Shown here piece by piece: positions 31,001 to 44,665 of a DNA stretch of 64,000 nt. The stretch is from Dirofilaria immitis (lineage: Eukaryota > Nematoda > Chromadorea > Rhabditida > Onchocercidae). The first letter of the stretch is position 1; the number at the start of each line of letters is the position of its first letter. The stretch is from positions 434,001 to 498,000 of the forward strand of contig JAKNDB010000108.1 in NCBI GenBank assembly GCA_024305405.1, given 5' to 3'. The notes under the pieces were generated by a model that saw only the letters and a list, made by a program, of their open reading frames with translations, searched no databases and had not been told where the DNA came from. The position numbers and the translations under genes were made by a program.

Positions 31001-31474
31001 CTTTATTCATCTCGTTGTTTGTTATTGATGTTTACAGTGTGGTATTTTTTCAGTATTTCTGTATTTATTACGTTTTTTGTCTGTGTATTTTATCGCAGTA
31101 TATTTTGTTTAAAAATATTAATCTTTTCAGGGTATTTTCTAGATAGTCCGTAACGACTAAGCTTTCGTAAATTTTGATTTATATAAGCCTTCTTTCTTTA
31201 TCTAAATTCCTTATCCTGTATTCAAGTTTTGGTAATTGGATAACTTCTGTAAACAGGTTAGTGATTAGTGGTTAATACTCAATATTTTCGTCTTCTGATT
31301 CAAATTTATCCGAATTTCCTTGCCTAGCAAGCATATTTTGATGTTCATTCTTGGCTTAAGAGAACGACTGACTGCATCATGAACATTAGAGGAATAGCAC
31401 TATATCTATAAGTAAGCAAATGCTTCTTGTGTTATTAACATTTTACGATAAATTCGTTGCATTTGCAGAATCTT
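28041..31474. other. intergenic and probable 5' UTR region of the SQD-1-like gene
   Basis: 3.4 kb without a supported coding gene. It begins with the pseudouridine synthase 3' UTR (AATAAA at 28266-28271). It includes the 35-bp repeat pair at 28.24 kb, a TG/CATG-rich patch at about 29150-29275 and a slightly GC-richer stretch at 29620-29790. That stretch ends in a strong donor-like GTAAGTGG at 29791 and could be a non-coding first exon. Confidence 0.45.
28237..28306 (+). repeat. 35-bp direct tandem repeat, two copies
   Basis: Two nearly identical units start at 28237 and 28272. They share CTGCGGG.GCATCAGAATG and differ at about two positions. The CTGCGGG core is unusually GC-rich for this window. 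The pair lies about 200 bases after the pseudouridine synthase stop and overlaps its likely poly(A) site. Confidence 0.8.
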
Positions 31475-32947
31475 ATGGATACTCAGGATAGCCATCAGGA
31501 AGAACAAACTCAGAATTCAGAAACTGTTAATGGTGGTACTGTTAGCGAAGGAGGTTTGAAAGATCTGGGCAAGGGCAACGAAGATAAGTATGATTTCATT
31601 TTCTCCACAAGTGCAAAATTATGTTATTATAGGGAACATCTTTGTTGACTTATTATTTATAGGAAAATATTCGTTGGTGGAATAGCCTACGATGTTACAA
31701 ATGAAGACCTATCTCAATATTTCTCGCAGTATGGTGAGGTAGCACAGGCTCAAGTGAAGTATGATAGAAATACGGGTCGTTCTCGCGGCTTTGCATTTGT
31801 AGAATTCACAACCGGTGAGGCATGTAGAGCTGCACTTAACGCAAGAGAACAATCGCTCAAAGGGAAAACTGTTGAGGTCAAGCCAGCAAAATCTCGAGAG
31901 AATAAGAAAGTGTTTGTCGGTGGCCTGCCTGCTGACCATCCAGGTTGATATATATCATGAGAATTTAATCAAAATTATATTTTCATTTCCTCATACAGTT
32001 CTGTTAGTTTCTTCCAAATCCATAAGCAAACTGCTTTACATTGTTTAAATCCATTTCTTGTATTATGTTTATACACTAGTGTAATTTTGGGTTTGTGAAA
32101 ATTTTCAATTTGGTCACACTTATAAAGCACATGTTTCAGTCGAATGATTTGAATCACCAACTGCTTAAATTTATTGCAGAAGAAGAACTACGTGCCCACT
32201 TCGAACAATACGGAAAAGTGGAGGATATTGAATGGCCTTTTGATAAACAAACAAAGGCTCGAAGAAATTTCGCATTTATTGTGTTTGAAGAAGAGGATGC
32301 AGCCGAACGAGCGTCGGCTACACCAAAACAAATGTTTGGGTCACGCGAGGTTATTTGAATATTATATATGCTATGTTTCGTGCTTATGTAGGTTTGATTT
32401 CCCGCTTCACCGATTTATTATGTCATCAGTTTTACACTAACTCTTTTTTTTGCGTTTGTAGTGCGATGTCAAGAAGGCCGTACCTCAAGGTAAACGTTTC
32501 CCGGGTGGTCGGGGTGGCGCAGCTATGCGGGCTGGATATGGAGCTGGTCGAGCAGGTGTCATGAATGGTTGGTTTGGACAAGCTGGATGGGGTCAGATGG
32601 GAGCATTTGGTGCATATGGCGGAGGTACTGGAACTGCAGGTGGCTGGGGTGATTGGTATGGTAATGCTGCTGCTGCTGGATATTATCAACAAGGACAGGC
32701 TGGCGGCTACTATGGTAAAATTATATTTCCATATTAGATATAGTTTTATTAAAATTTCTATTTAATGCAAATTACTTAGTCCCTTTCTTTGTAATTTTCG
32801 AAAAGCTGTAATATGTGGTAAAATTAATGTAAATTTTTATCCCAGTCTTCAATGATTTTAGGTACCGGCGGTTATGACGCATATTCCCAAGGTATGACCC
32901 AGCGTGGGGCAAGTCAGCAGCGCTATCCACAACAACAACAATACTGA
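31475..32947 (+). CDS. sqd-1: two-RRM hnRNP, SQD-1/Squid-like, 5 exons
   Basis: RNA-binding protein of the hnRNP A/B, Squid type, expected to act in mRNA localisation and translation. Exons: 31475-31587, 31663-31943, 32180-32349, 32462-32714, 32862-32947. All phases agree and give 300 residues. A polar head (1-37) precedes RRM1 (about 38-112; RNP2 KIFVGGI, RNP1 SRGFAFVEF). The linker VEVKPAKSRENKK is highly typical of the nematode SQD-1 family. RRM2 (about 121-195; RNP2 KVFVGGL, RNP1 RRNFAFIVF) follows, then CDVKKAVPQGKRFPGGRGG. The tail is rich in Gly, Ala, Tyr, Trp and Gln and ends in a poly-Gln run. Coding DNA is less AT-rich than its surroundings and there is no frame break, suggesting a highly expressed gene. 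The acceptor ATTTGCAG ends 7 bases before the ATG. Confidence 0.95.
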
Positions 32948-35900
32948 GTATTCCACTAAAGCGGCGAGAGTTTTTGTATTTTCATAACGGTCTTCTTTCT
33001 TTTTGTCGATGATTTCCCAAATTTATATCTTTGATCTATCGTTGATAAAAAAATTTTGTAACTTGGACATTGAGCACTAATCAACAGTTCTTCGCATTAT
33101 AAAAGTTAACTATCTCTAAAATATCCCTCATAACGGTACCATCTTTCATTGGTTTTTAAGAAATTGGAAGAAATGTATATCGCAGAATTATTAGTTTTTG
33201 CTTCAGTAAGCTAATTTGTGGTTGTAGCAGTTGTAATGCTCTAACTATATGCAGTTTTTTTCAAGTTCTATTTTGCTATCCTGAAATATGGTTTTGAATG
33301 AGGTATATCACATAATGTTTTATTCAGCTATGTGGCATATCCATTCATTCTTGAATCTGTAGTATTTTTGAAAGCAAATTTGTCGGATTTTTCTACAATA
33401 GTTCAGTCACTCTGTCCTAAATATTTTTTCTCCGGATTTTTCAGAAGAACAAATCAGTAATTTTATCGTTTCATCAACCCATTTTGTTTAACGTTGTGGG
33501 TCTTCCTTTTATTTGTCTTCATTCATACACGTTACATTGAAATGATGATCTCAGCCATTTCACCAGTAGGTGTTATGAATTTTTTTGTCAAGTATATATC
33601 ATCGAAATTCTTGCTTCCTTGTTGTGAAGTCTTGGCTGAGTTCATGTTTGCTTATATGCTTATCATTTTGTAAGCGTTCTTGAAATGGTCAATGTTGACC
33701 CACACATCTTTGTATCAACATTGTTGTTGGAAGTCATTTAATTCCTTGAAACCATGAAGCCCCTAGTCCCTACGACGCTGGTTTTCCCTTTTTAAATAAG
33801 AATTTAGTTATGCCTTAACTTGAAATGTGAAAAAAAGTATGATGTTTATTTCGTTATTACAGTAATTGCAAATTTATGATCTTTTAATGAATAAGGTTAG
33901 TGAATATCAGTGAAGTTTGGTTTATAATATTCCATCAACAGGTAGTCTAGTTAGTATATAAAAACAACATAAAGTAATGACACAGACTACTTCAGTTTTG
34001 TTTCACAATGCTTCGACTCTCTTGTGTTACCTCTGAAATCCATCTTGACACTGCAAAGCATCAAAGTACGACTAATTATGCGTTGTACTATACTGTATCG
34101 TATCGTTGTGAATTTCTGCATCTTTTCTCTCAGAAATTTGAATTGTTTTGCGCTATGATTAAATGCACACCCAGCCAACGTTGCCTTTAACAATTCGCAA
34201 CATCTTATTGTCAGTCAGTTTATAATTTTTTTATGAGCAGTTATCTGGTCTCCTAATCACTTTGGTTTTATCCTGCTACATACTTAAAGGAGTATCTGTT
34301 CCATGAAAAATAAGATACTTGCATCTGATAGTTTTTCCTGCGTTTTATATTTGTCTGATGAAATTTTACATTTAATAGCATTATATGTTTTTGAACTGAC
34401 TGCATTTTTTTTCTTCTTTGTAGAATAGCACAAATGTGAAAATACATACAAAAAAGACAACATGCCCTTACCAATAAATTTTAAGAGATCTCAATGTCTA
34501 GTCTAGTAAAGTATGAGACCAGTAGCCGCATGAAAATGTTAACTAATGCTCTTTATGGTGCATAATTTTCTTTTCTGCATCACTATGGGCATTTTTCTTT
34601 TTCTCCTTTACCTCCTCTCCCTTCCCTTTCCCTACTGTCGTTTCTCATCCCGTCCGTTTTTCATACTTTTTTTTATCATGAAACAAAACTATTGGTGTAT
34701 TTAGTCTCGTTTTCTATTCCCGAGGAAAATGGACCGTTCAACCTCTGTTAAACACTTGATTTATTTAAAACTCAGTTCATTTTTTACATTTACACTACAG
34801 TTTATTACCGCACTGATTGTGTATGAGTTTTTAATATGAAAATGGCTTAAAGGCCGGTGCGCAATTTCTGTTTTGTTCACATGCTCAAGGTGCTTGATGC
34901 TTATTGTTTTGCTCTGAGCGCTCTTGTCGTTCTTTTATTAAAGATGTAATGTTTCTTTTTTTGTCATTTTTCTTCTTGGTGAAAAATAGATTGGGAATTT
35001 GAAAGAGATAGATAATTGGATAATTGTTCCATCATTTCTACTCGAATATTGCGCCAGTACATTGAAATGATTTATGCATCAAGTCCTTGTTTCATTGTTT
35101 TACTACTTTTTTAACTCAGATTCAGAGATTTGTTAACAACAAAAAGACAGCAGTACGTTGATTTCGTATTTATGATGTGAAACATTTTGATTACGCCTTA
35201 TTTTCTTCTGTTTGATTACTACTCCTTGCCGCTTTTAGTATTTCATCCTCTCCTTCTATGTCTTCTCCTTTCATTTTTTTCTCTCTTCCTCTTTCTGTCT
35301 CTCTTTTCCTTTCTCTCTCTATCTATCAAGCTTACTCTTTTTGGAATTTAATCCAGCAGCGACTTTTTCGATTATCTTTTTCTTGTTCTCCTTATTCTCA
35401 GTTACATCATTGTTCTCCCCACACATGATGTGTTCTTTCTCCTTTACTCCCCGTGTTGTTTACTTCTCAACATTGCTTTTTTGCGTTGTTTCGTAAGTTT
35501 TGTTCCATTTTATCCGAAGTAGAATTGTACGCCTTCAACTATGTTCCAATATACCACCAAGTGACGATATGTACGTACGTGTATGTGTACGTGTGTGTAT
35601 GCGCATGTGTATGTGTATTTACGTGCCTGCATGCGTGTATGCGTATGCGAGCGCGTGCTTGTGTGTATGTGTGTGCGTGTGTGTGTGTGTGTGTGTCTGT
35701 ATCTGTGCGTTTGTGCGGTGGTTTGTTGAGGCGTAAGCATTCATTTGATAAGTAATCTTTTAAATGCGAAGATTATGATGTATCAGGAATTACTTCCGCT
35801 TGTCTCAAATTGATTTTGATTGCTTTCGCTAATGCTTCATTTGAAACACTTTCATTGTTTCTAAAACTAATAGTGTGAAACATGGTTGCTAAAAGTTATC

Positions 35901-36649
35901 AGTTGTGAAGCAAATTGATGTTGGATAAATTGGAAGTTGTGGAGTTGTGTTTTTGGCCTTTTTATTGTTTACACCTGAACGAAGATTATTCTTCCTATAA
36001 AAGAATGTTTCCAAAATATCAACAAAGAAGTCTGAATATTCCTTTTAAGTTCGATTAGGCGGATTAGGTGGATTGCTCAGTAATGTTCCGCAAAATTTCC
36101 AGAAAGTGGATGTGGTCAGGTTGTCCTGAATAGGGAGTGGAATGAGGAATGATCCCATCTGCAGTTGATAATCAGAGTTTCCCTTCGAGGAGCCCTGAAG
36201 CAGCTATATACTATAGCAATTGTTGGTCATTATGAACAATTCAATAACTCACTCTTCCGGATACTGTGGTATAGAATTGCCGATATTCGCGGTTGTTTTT
36301 TATCGTAGTGCTAATGGCCAGTTAAAGAGGAAATCAAATTATGCAATAATTTGACGTCGAAATGAACCGAAAGTTTTAGTGGAAATTTAATGCTTGGAAG
36401 GAGTTGAAGTTTCCATTTTCGCGATATTGAGTTATCGTTTTCAGTGGCTAGTTCTTTATGATGCCTATCTCAAAAATATTTCATTTCTATTTTGACGCGG
36501 ACGTCCTTATTAGTATCTCTTAGGTAATACCTGGAAGACTTTTAAAAATAAATTTCATTCAACAGCATTGTAGTTGGGATGGTGTCTTTCGTTTCTTTTG
36601 CATTATCTCTTTTTCCAATCTATTTGATTCCGCTTATTCAAATTTTAGT
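32948..36649. other. long 3' UTR or intergenic region between SQD-1 and LSM8
   Basis: 3.7 kb with no supported gene. It is notably pyrimidine-rich at 35220-35460 (runs of TCTCTTTC and CCTCTCC type) and has a GT microsatellite at 35571-35712. Some of it probably belongs to a long SQD-1 3' UTR. I found no tRNA or snRNA. Confidence 0.5.
35571..35712 (+). repeat. GT-rich microsatellite
   Basis: Alternating GT with interspersed GTAT, GCAT and GCG steps, ending in a pure (GT)n stretch around 35672-35696. Long frames on both strands here are artefacts of the repeat. Confidence 0.9.
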
Positions 36650-37809
36650 ATGACACAAACGTTGGAGTCATTTATCAACAAAGTGATTTCGGTGATTACT
36701 GGTGATGGACGAAACATAGTTGGTTTGATGAAAGGTTTCGATCAAACGATCAACTTGGTTCTAGAAGATTCACATGAACGTGTTTTTAGTGAAGATGCGG
36801 GTGTTGAGCAAATTCCACTTGGTTTATATATTGTGAGGGGCGATAATGTGTTAGTTTTATTACTGTGAAAAAAATTATGTAGATTATAGTATTCGTATTT
36901 CCATATTGTGATGATTTTATGCTTATATGTAGAATCAAGAAAAACACATATTTCGATTCTCGAAAAAGCTTGTTTTGTAAGAATCATTTGTTGTGGAAAT
37001 CTTTATTGCAGGGACAATCAATAAGTAACGAAAATCTCACTAGAAAAAGAAGAAAAGAAAACAAGTCGCAAAACTGGAGCAAAGGAAATGAAAACAAACA
37101 AGCTTAAATCTGTTGCTGTGGTTGTGTTTATATAGGGTGATAAAAGGGGCGTGATGAGAGAAAAAATTTGGATTGGTAAGATTTGTAAATAGATAAAACA
37201 GATATTTTGAGAGGAACAAATGTGGGAAAGGAATTTGGGTGAATGATGAATAAGAAAATTTACATAAATATTCTGATTAGTGCAAAAACAGGAAATCGTT
37301 GACGGATTAGTGTGAGAAACAGGAATCGTTGATGAATTAATTATTTGTTACAAAAAATGTATTTTTAGGAATAAATTTGAATTAATTTCCCGACATCATT
37401 TGGGCTTCTGATCTTTTGTTATCAGGGTCCCTCGATTGCTTTACCAGCGATCATCTCTGAATTTTGACATTGTGAATCTTCGAAAGGTGGAGTGTGAATT
37501 CTGTTCGTTAATGTATTGGTGATCGTATTCTTAAAACATTGACTGAGAATTTTGCATCATGATTTCGATTGCACTACACTTTGTTTCGGTATTTTCAATG
37601 AGAAAATTAGGCCAACGTTTTCGAAATTTACGTGTGTGTGGGACACTCGATCTTAGAACTGGATTTATCGGCATAATTCTCTCTCGTTATTATTTGTCAT
37701 TCTTTTTTTCAGAGCAGTAATCGGTGAACTGGATGAAGATCTAGACAAACGCCTAGATTTCAGTAAGATGAAAGCGCCACCATTGGGTCCGGTATGGGTG
37801 CATATGTAA
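36650..37809 (+). CDS. lsm-8: LSM8, U6 snRNA-associated Sm-like protein, 2 exons
   Basis: Subunit of the nuclear LSm2-8 ring that binds the 3' end of U6 snRNA. Exons 36650-36849 and 37713-37809 give 98 residues, matching the 96 of human LSM8. The Sm1 motif is visible in VISVITGDGRNIVG and LKGF-like MKGFDQTINLVL, and the Sm2 motif in YIVRGDNVAVIGELDE. The specific HERVFS and GVEQ segments separate LSM8 from its Sm paralogues. The donor GTTAGT at 36850 gives the correct phase. The ATG comes two bases after ATTTTAG, so it is probably used right after trans-splicing or a 5' UTR intron. A poly(A) signal AATAAA lies at 37861-37866, 52 bases after the stop. A donor-like GTATGG near the end of exon 2 could allow an alternative C-terminus. 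Confidence 0.95.
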
Positions 37810-39729
37810 GGTGAAACTGAACAGTTTAGTATGGATGTATGATCTCGATAGTTTTTTTGAAATAAATTTAGTTGTTTTTCTTTTGTTTCTCGATATGTAG
37901 AGCCGAAGAATTGATTAAAATTTCGTTTGGAATATCCAAATATTTTATTAGCGTTGTATAATTCCACTGAAAATAATTATGCAAATCCGATCCTGTATGT
38001 GTTCTAAACATGTTTATCGTTCATTGTTCCTCTTTTAGAATTCACTCTTGTTTTTGCTTTAAATGTAATGAAATGTTGTAAGAGTTTTTCCAGTAATGAT
38101 TTACAAAAAAATGTTAATTAGATTGTTGATGAGATCTCCATACCATTCCTGTTGTTCTTTGTTCATCGTTATGTTTCTACTTGTAAAAAATGGTTATGTG
38201 GAGAATATATTTTTTCGATATGAGTTATTCATTCTGAATCGAAATGTTTGCGGTTTGTGGTAACAGACTTACTGTTTCATTTCTTTAAATAAGTTTTTTC
38301 AACTTTAATGAAGCCGTTATGGTCAAAAACGAGAAAATTTCATGAAATATTTTTCTTAACTTTGCAATTTCTTGCGTCACTTTGCCCAATATTGCATAAC
38401 CTATGATATTAGGATGATTTTAGAAACTGGTAGAGCCTGTCTGAAAGACAAGAATACCTAAAATCAGTGATGTGAAAGTAAATCTCGCTATGCTTCCTTA
38501 TGTTCGCATATATATTAGGTGACAAAATTTATTTCCATTTATTGCTATGAAATTGCAACGACATACTTTTTTCTCTCTATTATACTAAATTAAGAGGCAT
38601 TATAATGGGGATACTATTTGTACAAGCGTGTGATACGCATATTTGGATGTCTAAAGTTCATTATATTTGAATAGAATCAGTTTCCTGTTTAAGGAGTATT
38701 TTTCCATAGTTCGTAATCGACATTTGTCTGCGTTCGGTCGTCTGCGTTAATTTCTGCTTATCCATTCATAATATGAATTTTTGCTAGATTAGCTGCAGTG
38801 AGATGGGTGAAATAAATTCTGGAAGTCGGTAAATGGAAGGACGAGAGCGAAGATTTTTACAACTTTCCCGAACTTATTTCAAACTTTGTATTTTGGGCAT
38901 TGTTGGCGCGTAGATGAATTAGTATAAAAGTGTCATGGAAATGTTTAAAATCGTCTTTTGTTGAAGTTTTATATTTGATAGCTATCTTATGATTTCAGGG
39001 GCAAAGAAGCTAATTAGTAATTATAATCTATTCAAAGTGTCATTATTTGATGACTGTGTATTGTGATTTTAGAAGCACAAGGATTGATCAGGAATATAGT
39101 TTATCCAATCAACATTTTCATTAATTTTCTTATGATTTCATCAGTAGCAAATATATCCCAGCACTTTGAAAGATTCAGCTGTTACTCTATAAAACTTCAC
39201 CTCCTTAATAGTCTTCTTACGCTTGAGTATTGGACTCATACTTCTAAAATAAAAATGATGTTAGGATATCAGCGCTGTGCTGTAATTGGTGGCACGGCCT
39301 CTTGCACTAAATATCTTAATCGTGAAGCATGTATCCATATAAAATGCTACAGTTCCGTAGATAAGTGACAGTCAACGATGCTGTCGTAAGATCGACAATG
39401 CCTTCAAAATACCTTGTAACAATATTTGAACGATAATATTATCGAGTTCTTCCATTCATTACATGAGAGCTTGATGTTTGGATTTTGATTTTGCTTACAT
39501 TATGAATTATTCTGTTATAGTGATACGATTGTGTGATTTGTAGTGAGAAGTGGCCTGATAGCTAAGGCGAAATTGCTTCAATATTAGAATGGTACTTTTA
39601 CTTACTCTTTAAATTAATGCTTTGTAAATTAGCACTGCATTCTTACAATCTTTTAGTATTTCTCTAATTCATTACTTTTTTTTATTAGGATTTTATTACT
39701 TTTGGTTATGCTTTGCATGATATTTACAG
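37810..39729. other. spacer with possible first exons of the next gene
   Basis: No secure gene. A short candidate first exon at 38803-38828 (ATG to the donor GTAAAT, encoding MGEINSGS) follows the acceptor-like CTGCAG. A possible second exon begins after the acceptor at 39072. I cannot join either in phase to the exon at 39730. Confidence 0.3.
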
Positions 39730-42700
39730 GAAGATTTCGATGACTTAATTTGTCTAGATGAAGAAGGCGAATCGCTCGAATCCAGCATCGTACGTTCTAT
39801 TGTTACTATATGCTAGCTTTCAGTCTGCATCGTTTGATGTTATATTAAAGGTTTTCACTATGAGCTATATGTTACCTATATCTTTTATGATTGTAGAGAA
39901 GTGTAATCCTTGTAGTTATGAATCAACCAAATACTTATCATATTTTAGAACGAAAATCTATCAGAAATTAAGCAACAAACTCGTTGCTCCAAATTACAAT
40001 CAGAATCACGTGTAAATTACCGCAAGAAGCATGATAATACTGTGCAGCATCGTTTTCCGTGTCACAAGCAAATATCATCTACATATTGTTGTCATGAAAA
40101 AACGTCAAATGTGGCACAGAGTGATTTTCATGGAAGTGCAAGATGTAGTAAAAGAGAAAAAATAGAGAAACGGATGAACTTACTATCGATACAAATCTTT
40201 TAGAAGTTGATAGTTGTAAGAATATTTGTAATATATTGTCCTACTTCTTGCTTTGCTATCTATTCGTATTTTTTCATTTTGTTAAACTGATTTTTATTCA
40301 TTTCTTGGATCTTTTTAAGTATACTTTTAAAATTGACTTTGATTTCCAGGCGAAGGAGATGACGCTGATTATTCGAGTCAGAAAAAAACCAGATTTAGAT
40401 CAGTCATCAAGAAAGGGAGAGAATAGGTAACATAAGTTAAATTAATTGAAAATTAATTCGATTGGATGATTGATAAAAAGCTATAAAGCATAAAAATTAT
40501 GCGAATGGATTTCGCTATGTTATTTGCTTTTTTTCTGAGTAATTTTTGTGCTATTACGATATTTATTATGTTCGATTTAGTTATGCAAAAGGTTACTATA
40601 TTATTTATAGGGTCAATGTCAACCATACGAATTTGGAATCATCGGTGACATTACGAATATATGGTGATGACGAAGATTGGCCTTATCTTTCCGGTGATGT
40701 TGATGAGGAAGCTGTACGACTAGCAGCAAGCCTAGATCCTAATGCTATTGAGGAAGCCAAAGACGGTCCACAGCAGGATTCGCGGAAGAAATGGGATGCT
40801 ACTGAAAAGATGACTGACAAATGGAATTCAAAGAAATATTGTAACAACAATGGATCATCTCACCACAGCAAGACTCCAGATAAACTTGATGGTATATGGT
40901 CGCTGCATCTTTGGAAATCCATGTATTCTACTAGCATTCGTCAGCTGTGTTATTTCTGCCAGCATCTGGAAAAATGTTCCAGGATTTTATGTGCTCCTTA
41001 GTTTCTTTCAGCGACATTATTCTACTTACTTTTTCTTCAGTTATTTTGAAAGTACGACAAACGCTGCTTCAGTTACTGTTTACAGTCGTCCCTGAGTAAG
41101 ACCGACTGATAATGTCGTGGGATTGTTTTAAAAGCTCAATAGACAAAGCTGGAGACTGAGGGAAAATTGATCTATGTAGTTTTGAATATGGGAAAATGCT
41201 GCTCTAGTTTTGCTTATAATTCTTTAAGCAAGACTATATGAAAAAACTAAGGAATTGTGCTTCAACAGATGGGTATAGAAAATGATAAAGGCTGGTGAAG
41301 ATTGAAGAAGAATAAATTATCAGTGCAAGGAACATGGAAATTTTCTTAAGACAGAGCATCGAGTCATAAAACGAACGAACGGTTTCCATGTTTTGAAGGA
41401 AAAACATAGAAATTTATCTGAGGTTATCATTATGGAGAACAATCGACGGACTTCTTAATGATTCTAAGAAATACTTTGGATGAGAGAGAAATCATGATTA
41501 TTGTCGTTACTCAGAAGATCTCGTTAATGCAGAAATTCGTCGAGAAATGGAATGGCTGCATTTTTAGATGTGTATTGATCTATAAATTTCGTTCAATCGA
41601 AAGATAACGGAGAGTCCAAATGAGGAGAAATGTGTTAATGACTAATTTTCTCGATTTTTGTCCTGGGATGAGTTGGACATAGGGGATAGTCGTGAATGAA
41701 AAATGTTGGAATAAGAAAGTTGGAATTTGCAAGTCGTTGGAAAAGTTCGGTGGTCCTTTATCAATTGATGCAGTTATTGCCTTATTCTTTCAATCTTTGT
41801 GAAAAAGAAATACTACTCAAATTACGAAATAGATGAGATTTTATTGCCGTACTATGTTATACATGGATAACGAAGTGTTCGAAGTGTTTTCAATTTTTGT
41901 TTGGAACTGGAATTTTGTTAAATTCCAAAGAGAAAGTGATGTCGAAGAACACTGATGATTTTGAAGTGGGAAGGATGATAGTAATGTAAGTTTACTGGTC
42001 TTTTATAAACTGGAAGTACCACAAGCCCACAGGAAGTAGCATTATCGAAACACCAATAAATTTCCTGTTACTCAACTTGTATTGATCGAATTCCAATCGG
42101 TGATTTGTTCCAAGGATCAAGGAAAATTCCGAACGGCGACAACAGTTCTTTTTTAGATGTCAGGAAACAAGGATATTGTGCGATTCTATAATTTAAGGCG
42201 TTCTTGATCTGGCAGTACTCATGGGGTGGGTAATACTCGTATTCTTGAGATGAGTTAGGAGATATCGCATAAGCCAGTTTATTGTCTTTCACAAATTCTA
42301 AATATTCAGTAGTCCGTTCTACGAAGCTCATTCGATTATTGTGTAGTTGAGTGTTCTCTTCGTTGTCGTAATAGGTTTGTTTTCTTGTAATGCGCTAAAT
42401 CTTTAATCTTTAAAATAAGTGTCACTTTTAAAAGTTGTTGCAAATTCCTTTATTGCAAATCTTACGATATTTTTTTACACTATACTGTCTCAAATTTATA
42501 GAATGGTAGTTTCAATAAGAGTCAAATTTCAGAAGTGAAACGACCGCCAAGAAAATTCTCACCATTCGGCTTATCAGGTAAGGAACGTCGACCAATAGTG
42601 CATGCGCATCACGAAGCAAGTCATCATATAGTTGACAATGAATGTTCGCGATATCGACGTCAAGAGCTGATGAAATATCATGAATTTCCGGGTCGGCGTG

Positions 42701-43555
42701 ATCGTATGGAGCGTATTTCACTTTTTATGTCTTCACAGAATCGTCGAAAATTTGCACAAACCAGAGCTGGACCACCTTTACTTTACTCGAGGAAGACGTA
42801 TGTGCCATATCCTAGTCCCTGCAGAAAGGAAGAAACCGCACCTGATCTACCGAAAAGATCTAGTGGAGTCAGTGGTGTTGTTATTAAACGGTCTTACCAA
42901 ATCACCTCTAAGTCATTGGACAGCGGTGCAAAAAAAGGCAGGAAAGGCAATTCGGTTCATAGAACAGGACATGATAAAGTCGATTCAGATGTTGTGCAAA
43001 AAAGCCTACAATGCCTTCGTCTATTAATAGTGCTGCATTGCAAAAGTTTGGTGGTGAGAAGGTTCTTGCTCAAGATAAGATGGAAATTGGGAATAAAAGT
43101 GTTCAATTTTCAAAGGAAAAACTGAACATGAAGAAATGCCAAAGAAGAAATTACGGTGGATTTTGACTACTGAACAGTTCCAGCTTGATGAAATGAAAGC
43201 AAATTTTGCAGAACGTGAAGGTCGCAATAATTCAAAGGCAGCTGCAGGTAATTGATTTTGTTCAGCATAATTACAATGAAGAGACAAAAACTTCTTTGAA
43301 GACTTATGTTGAGTGGAATTTGCGGTACTGCAGCTATGAAATAATATATGTTCGATCTCATATTGAAAATCTGTGATAATATTGTATACATGGAATGAGA
43401 AATGATGAGGAAAGAAAGAAATGAAATTAAATTAAGGAAGGAACTTAATGTAATGATTTTTAGGACATGAAGCTACATCTATAATAAAGCGTTGTCAAGA
43501 AACTTCGAAAGGAAATCCGATCAAATTGCGTCTTCCCAATCTTTCCATTACATGA
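39730..43555 (+). CDS. unrecognised basic, probably disordered protein, at least 6 exons
   Basis: I do not recognise this family. Exons with agreeing phases: 39730-39789, 39949-40215, 40350-40426, 40611-40891, 42533-43247, 43464-43555; the start exon is not settled. The product is at least about 498 residues. It has an acidic N-terminus (EDFDDLICLDEEGESLESS), a conserved-looking core LRIYGDDEDWPYLSGDVDEE with AASLDPNAIEEAKDG, and a long Arg/Lys/Ser-rich part starting KRPPRKFSPFGLSGKERRP. The end is PKKKLRWILTTEQFQLDEMK and LRLPNLSIT. KSVQF near the end fits the RVxF motif that docks on protein phosphatase 1, but such matches arise by chance. Frame is restored by adding one A at runs 40157-40162, 42998-43003 and 43117-43121. 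The run 40382-40388 needs two more bases or one fewer. Intron 4 (1.6 kb) may hide an exon. Confidence 0.75.
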
Positions 43556-44665
43556 TCTGTAAGTTTCCAAAATAATTGCATTGATGGTATTGTTGCTTTA
43601 CATCATGTTTATTATGTGTACAGGTTGTTCACGGCTTTGATTAATATCATTTATTTAGTAGGGATCCGAAGGATGATGCTCAATTCACGGGTTATATTCG
43701 AAAACACGGGATGAAAAAGAAGTACTTGCCAAGATTTTTATTTTCTTTGATCTGTTTGGAAACCATGTGGATAGCCAATTTTCTGATTAATATCCCATGC
43801 ATTGTTCATATTCAAACTGAAATTGTTTTGCGGTGAATTAACTTAAATATTGTACTATAAAACCATCCTTCGCCAGAAATTGTTGATCTGTGATGTAATT
43901 TGTTTCTGTTAAATTTCAGCAGCATATTTTTGCTTCTCATTTACTTTGAATGTTCTTCATGTAAAAGCCGTATTATTTTGTTCATTTAAGTTAATGGCTA
44001 CGGTGATGAATTTTCCTTTTTTTGTTTGCTTTTAACGTGCTGTAATCCAATCTATACATAAATAATCAACCGGCTAGTATTGTTTGGTCGTGCATTATCT
44101 CAGCCATTGTTCAGATAGGATACTTGTTTGCGTTATGGATACAATATTGTTTCATGTTGTTTGTTTTTAGTAATTTCTAATACAGATTGATTGTTTTTTC
44201 TTTCTACATTCAAATTTTTAATTCAAATTTCTTGAAAGATTCATTTTATTGTTACCTATAATGATAATAATCGTATAAAAGTGACGGAATTTAATCGACG
44301 CTGTCTTGTGATCGATTTATTTTCCATGCATCATTTATAATTCTTTGCATACTGGTTTTGAGATGAATATAATATGGAATTCTAGAAAGAGAAGACTCAC
44401 TTTTACGTTATGTTCTCGAAATTTGTTTTTATTGGATATTGCTTGTAATGCACAACAAATAACTAAAATGATTTGAGAGCTGTGAGCGGTCTTGGTTTAG
44501 CAGCGGGCCTAAAAGGCTTCTTTCGACAGTGGTTTTGTTAGTTTGTCGTTGAGATTGGTGCTTTTGTAATGTTTTGGATTATCATGGACTTCTGCTAAAT
44601 GATTGATTATATCATTCGCCAGATGAATTCACGATAGAGATTTTGGATAAGTGAATTTTAGCATT
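43556..44665. other. spacer between the unknown gene and BLOC1S2
   Basis: About 1.1 kb with no supported coding sequence. The segment GTGAATTTTAG ends 5 bases before the BLOC1S2 ATG and is a plausible trans-splice acceptor. Confidence 0.5.

Noticed and set aside
35453..35755. Cys/Val-rich open frames on both strands
   Set aside because: They are translations of the GT microsatellite.
39063..39368. 101-codon open frame before the unknown gene at 39.7 kb
   Set aside because: No start in good context, no motif, and it cannot be joined in phase to 39730. Only the possibility of a short exon after 39072 is kept.
42680..43027. 115-codon frame overlapping the unknown gene
   Set aside because: It is a second frame within the exon 42533-43247; the flanking splice phases support the other frame.
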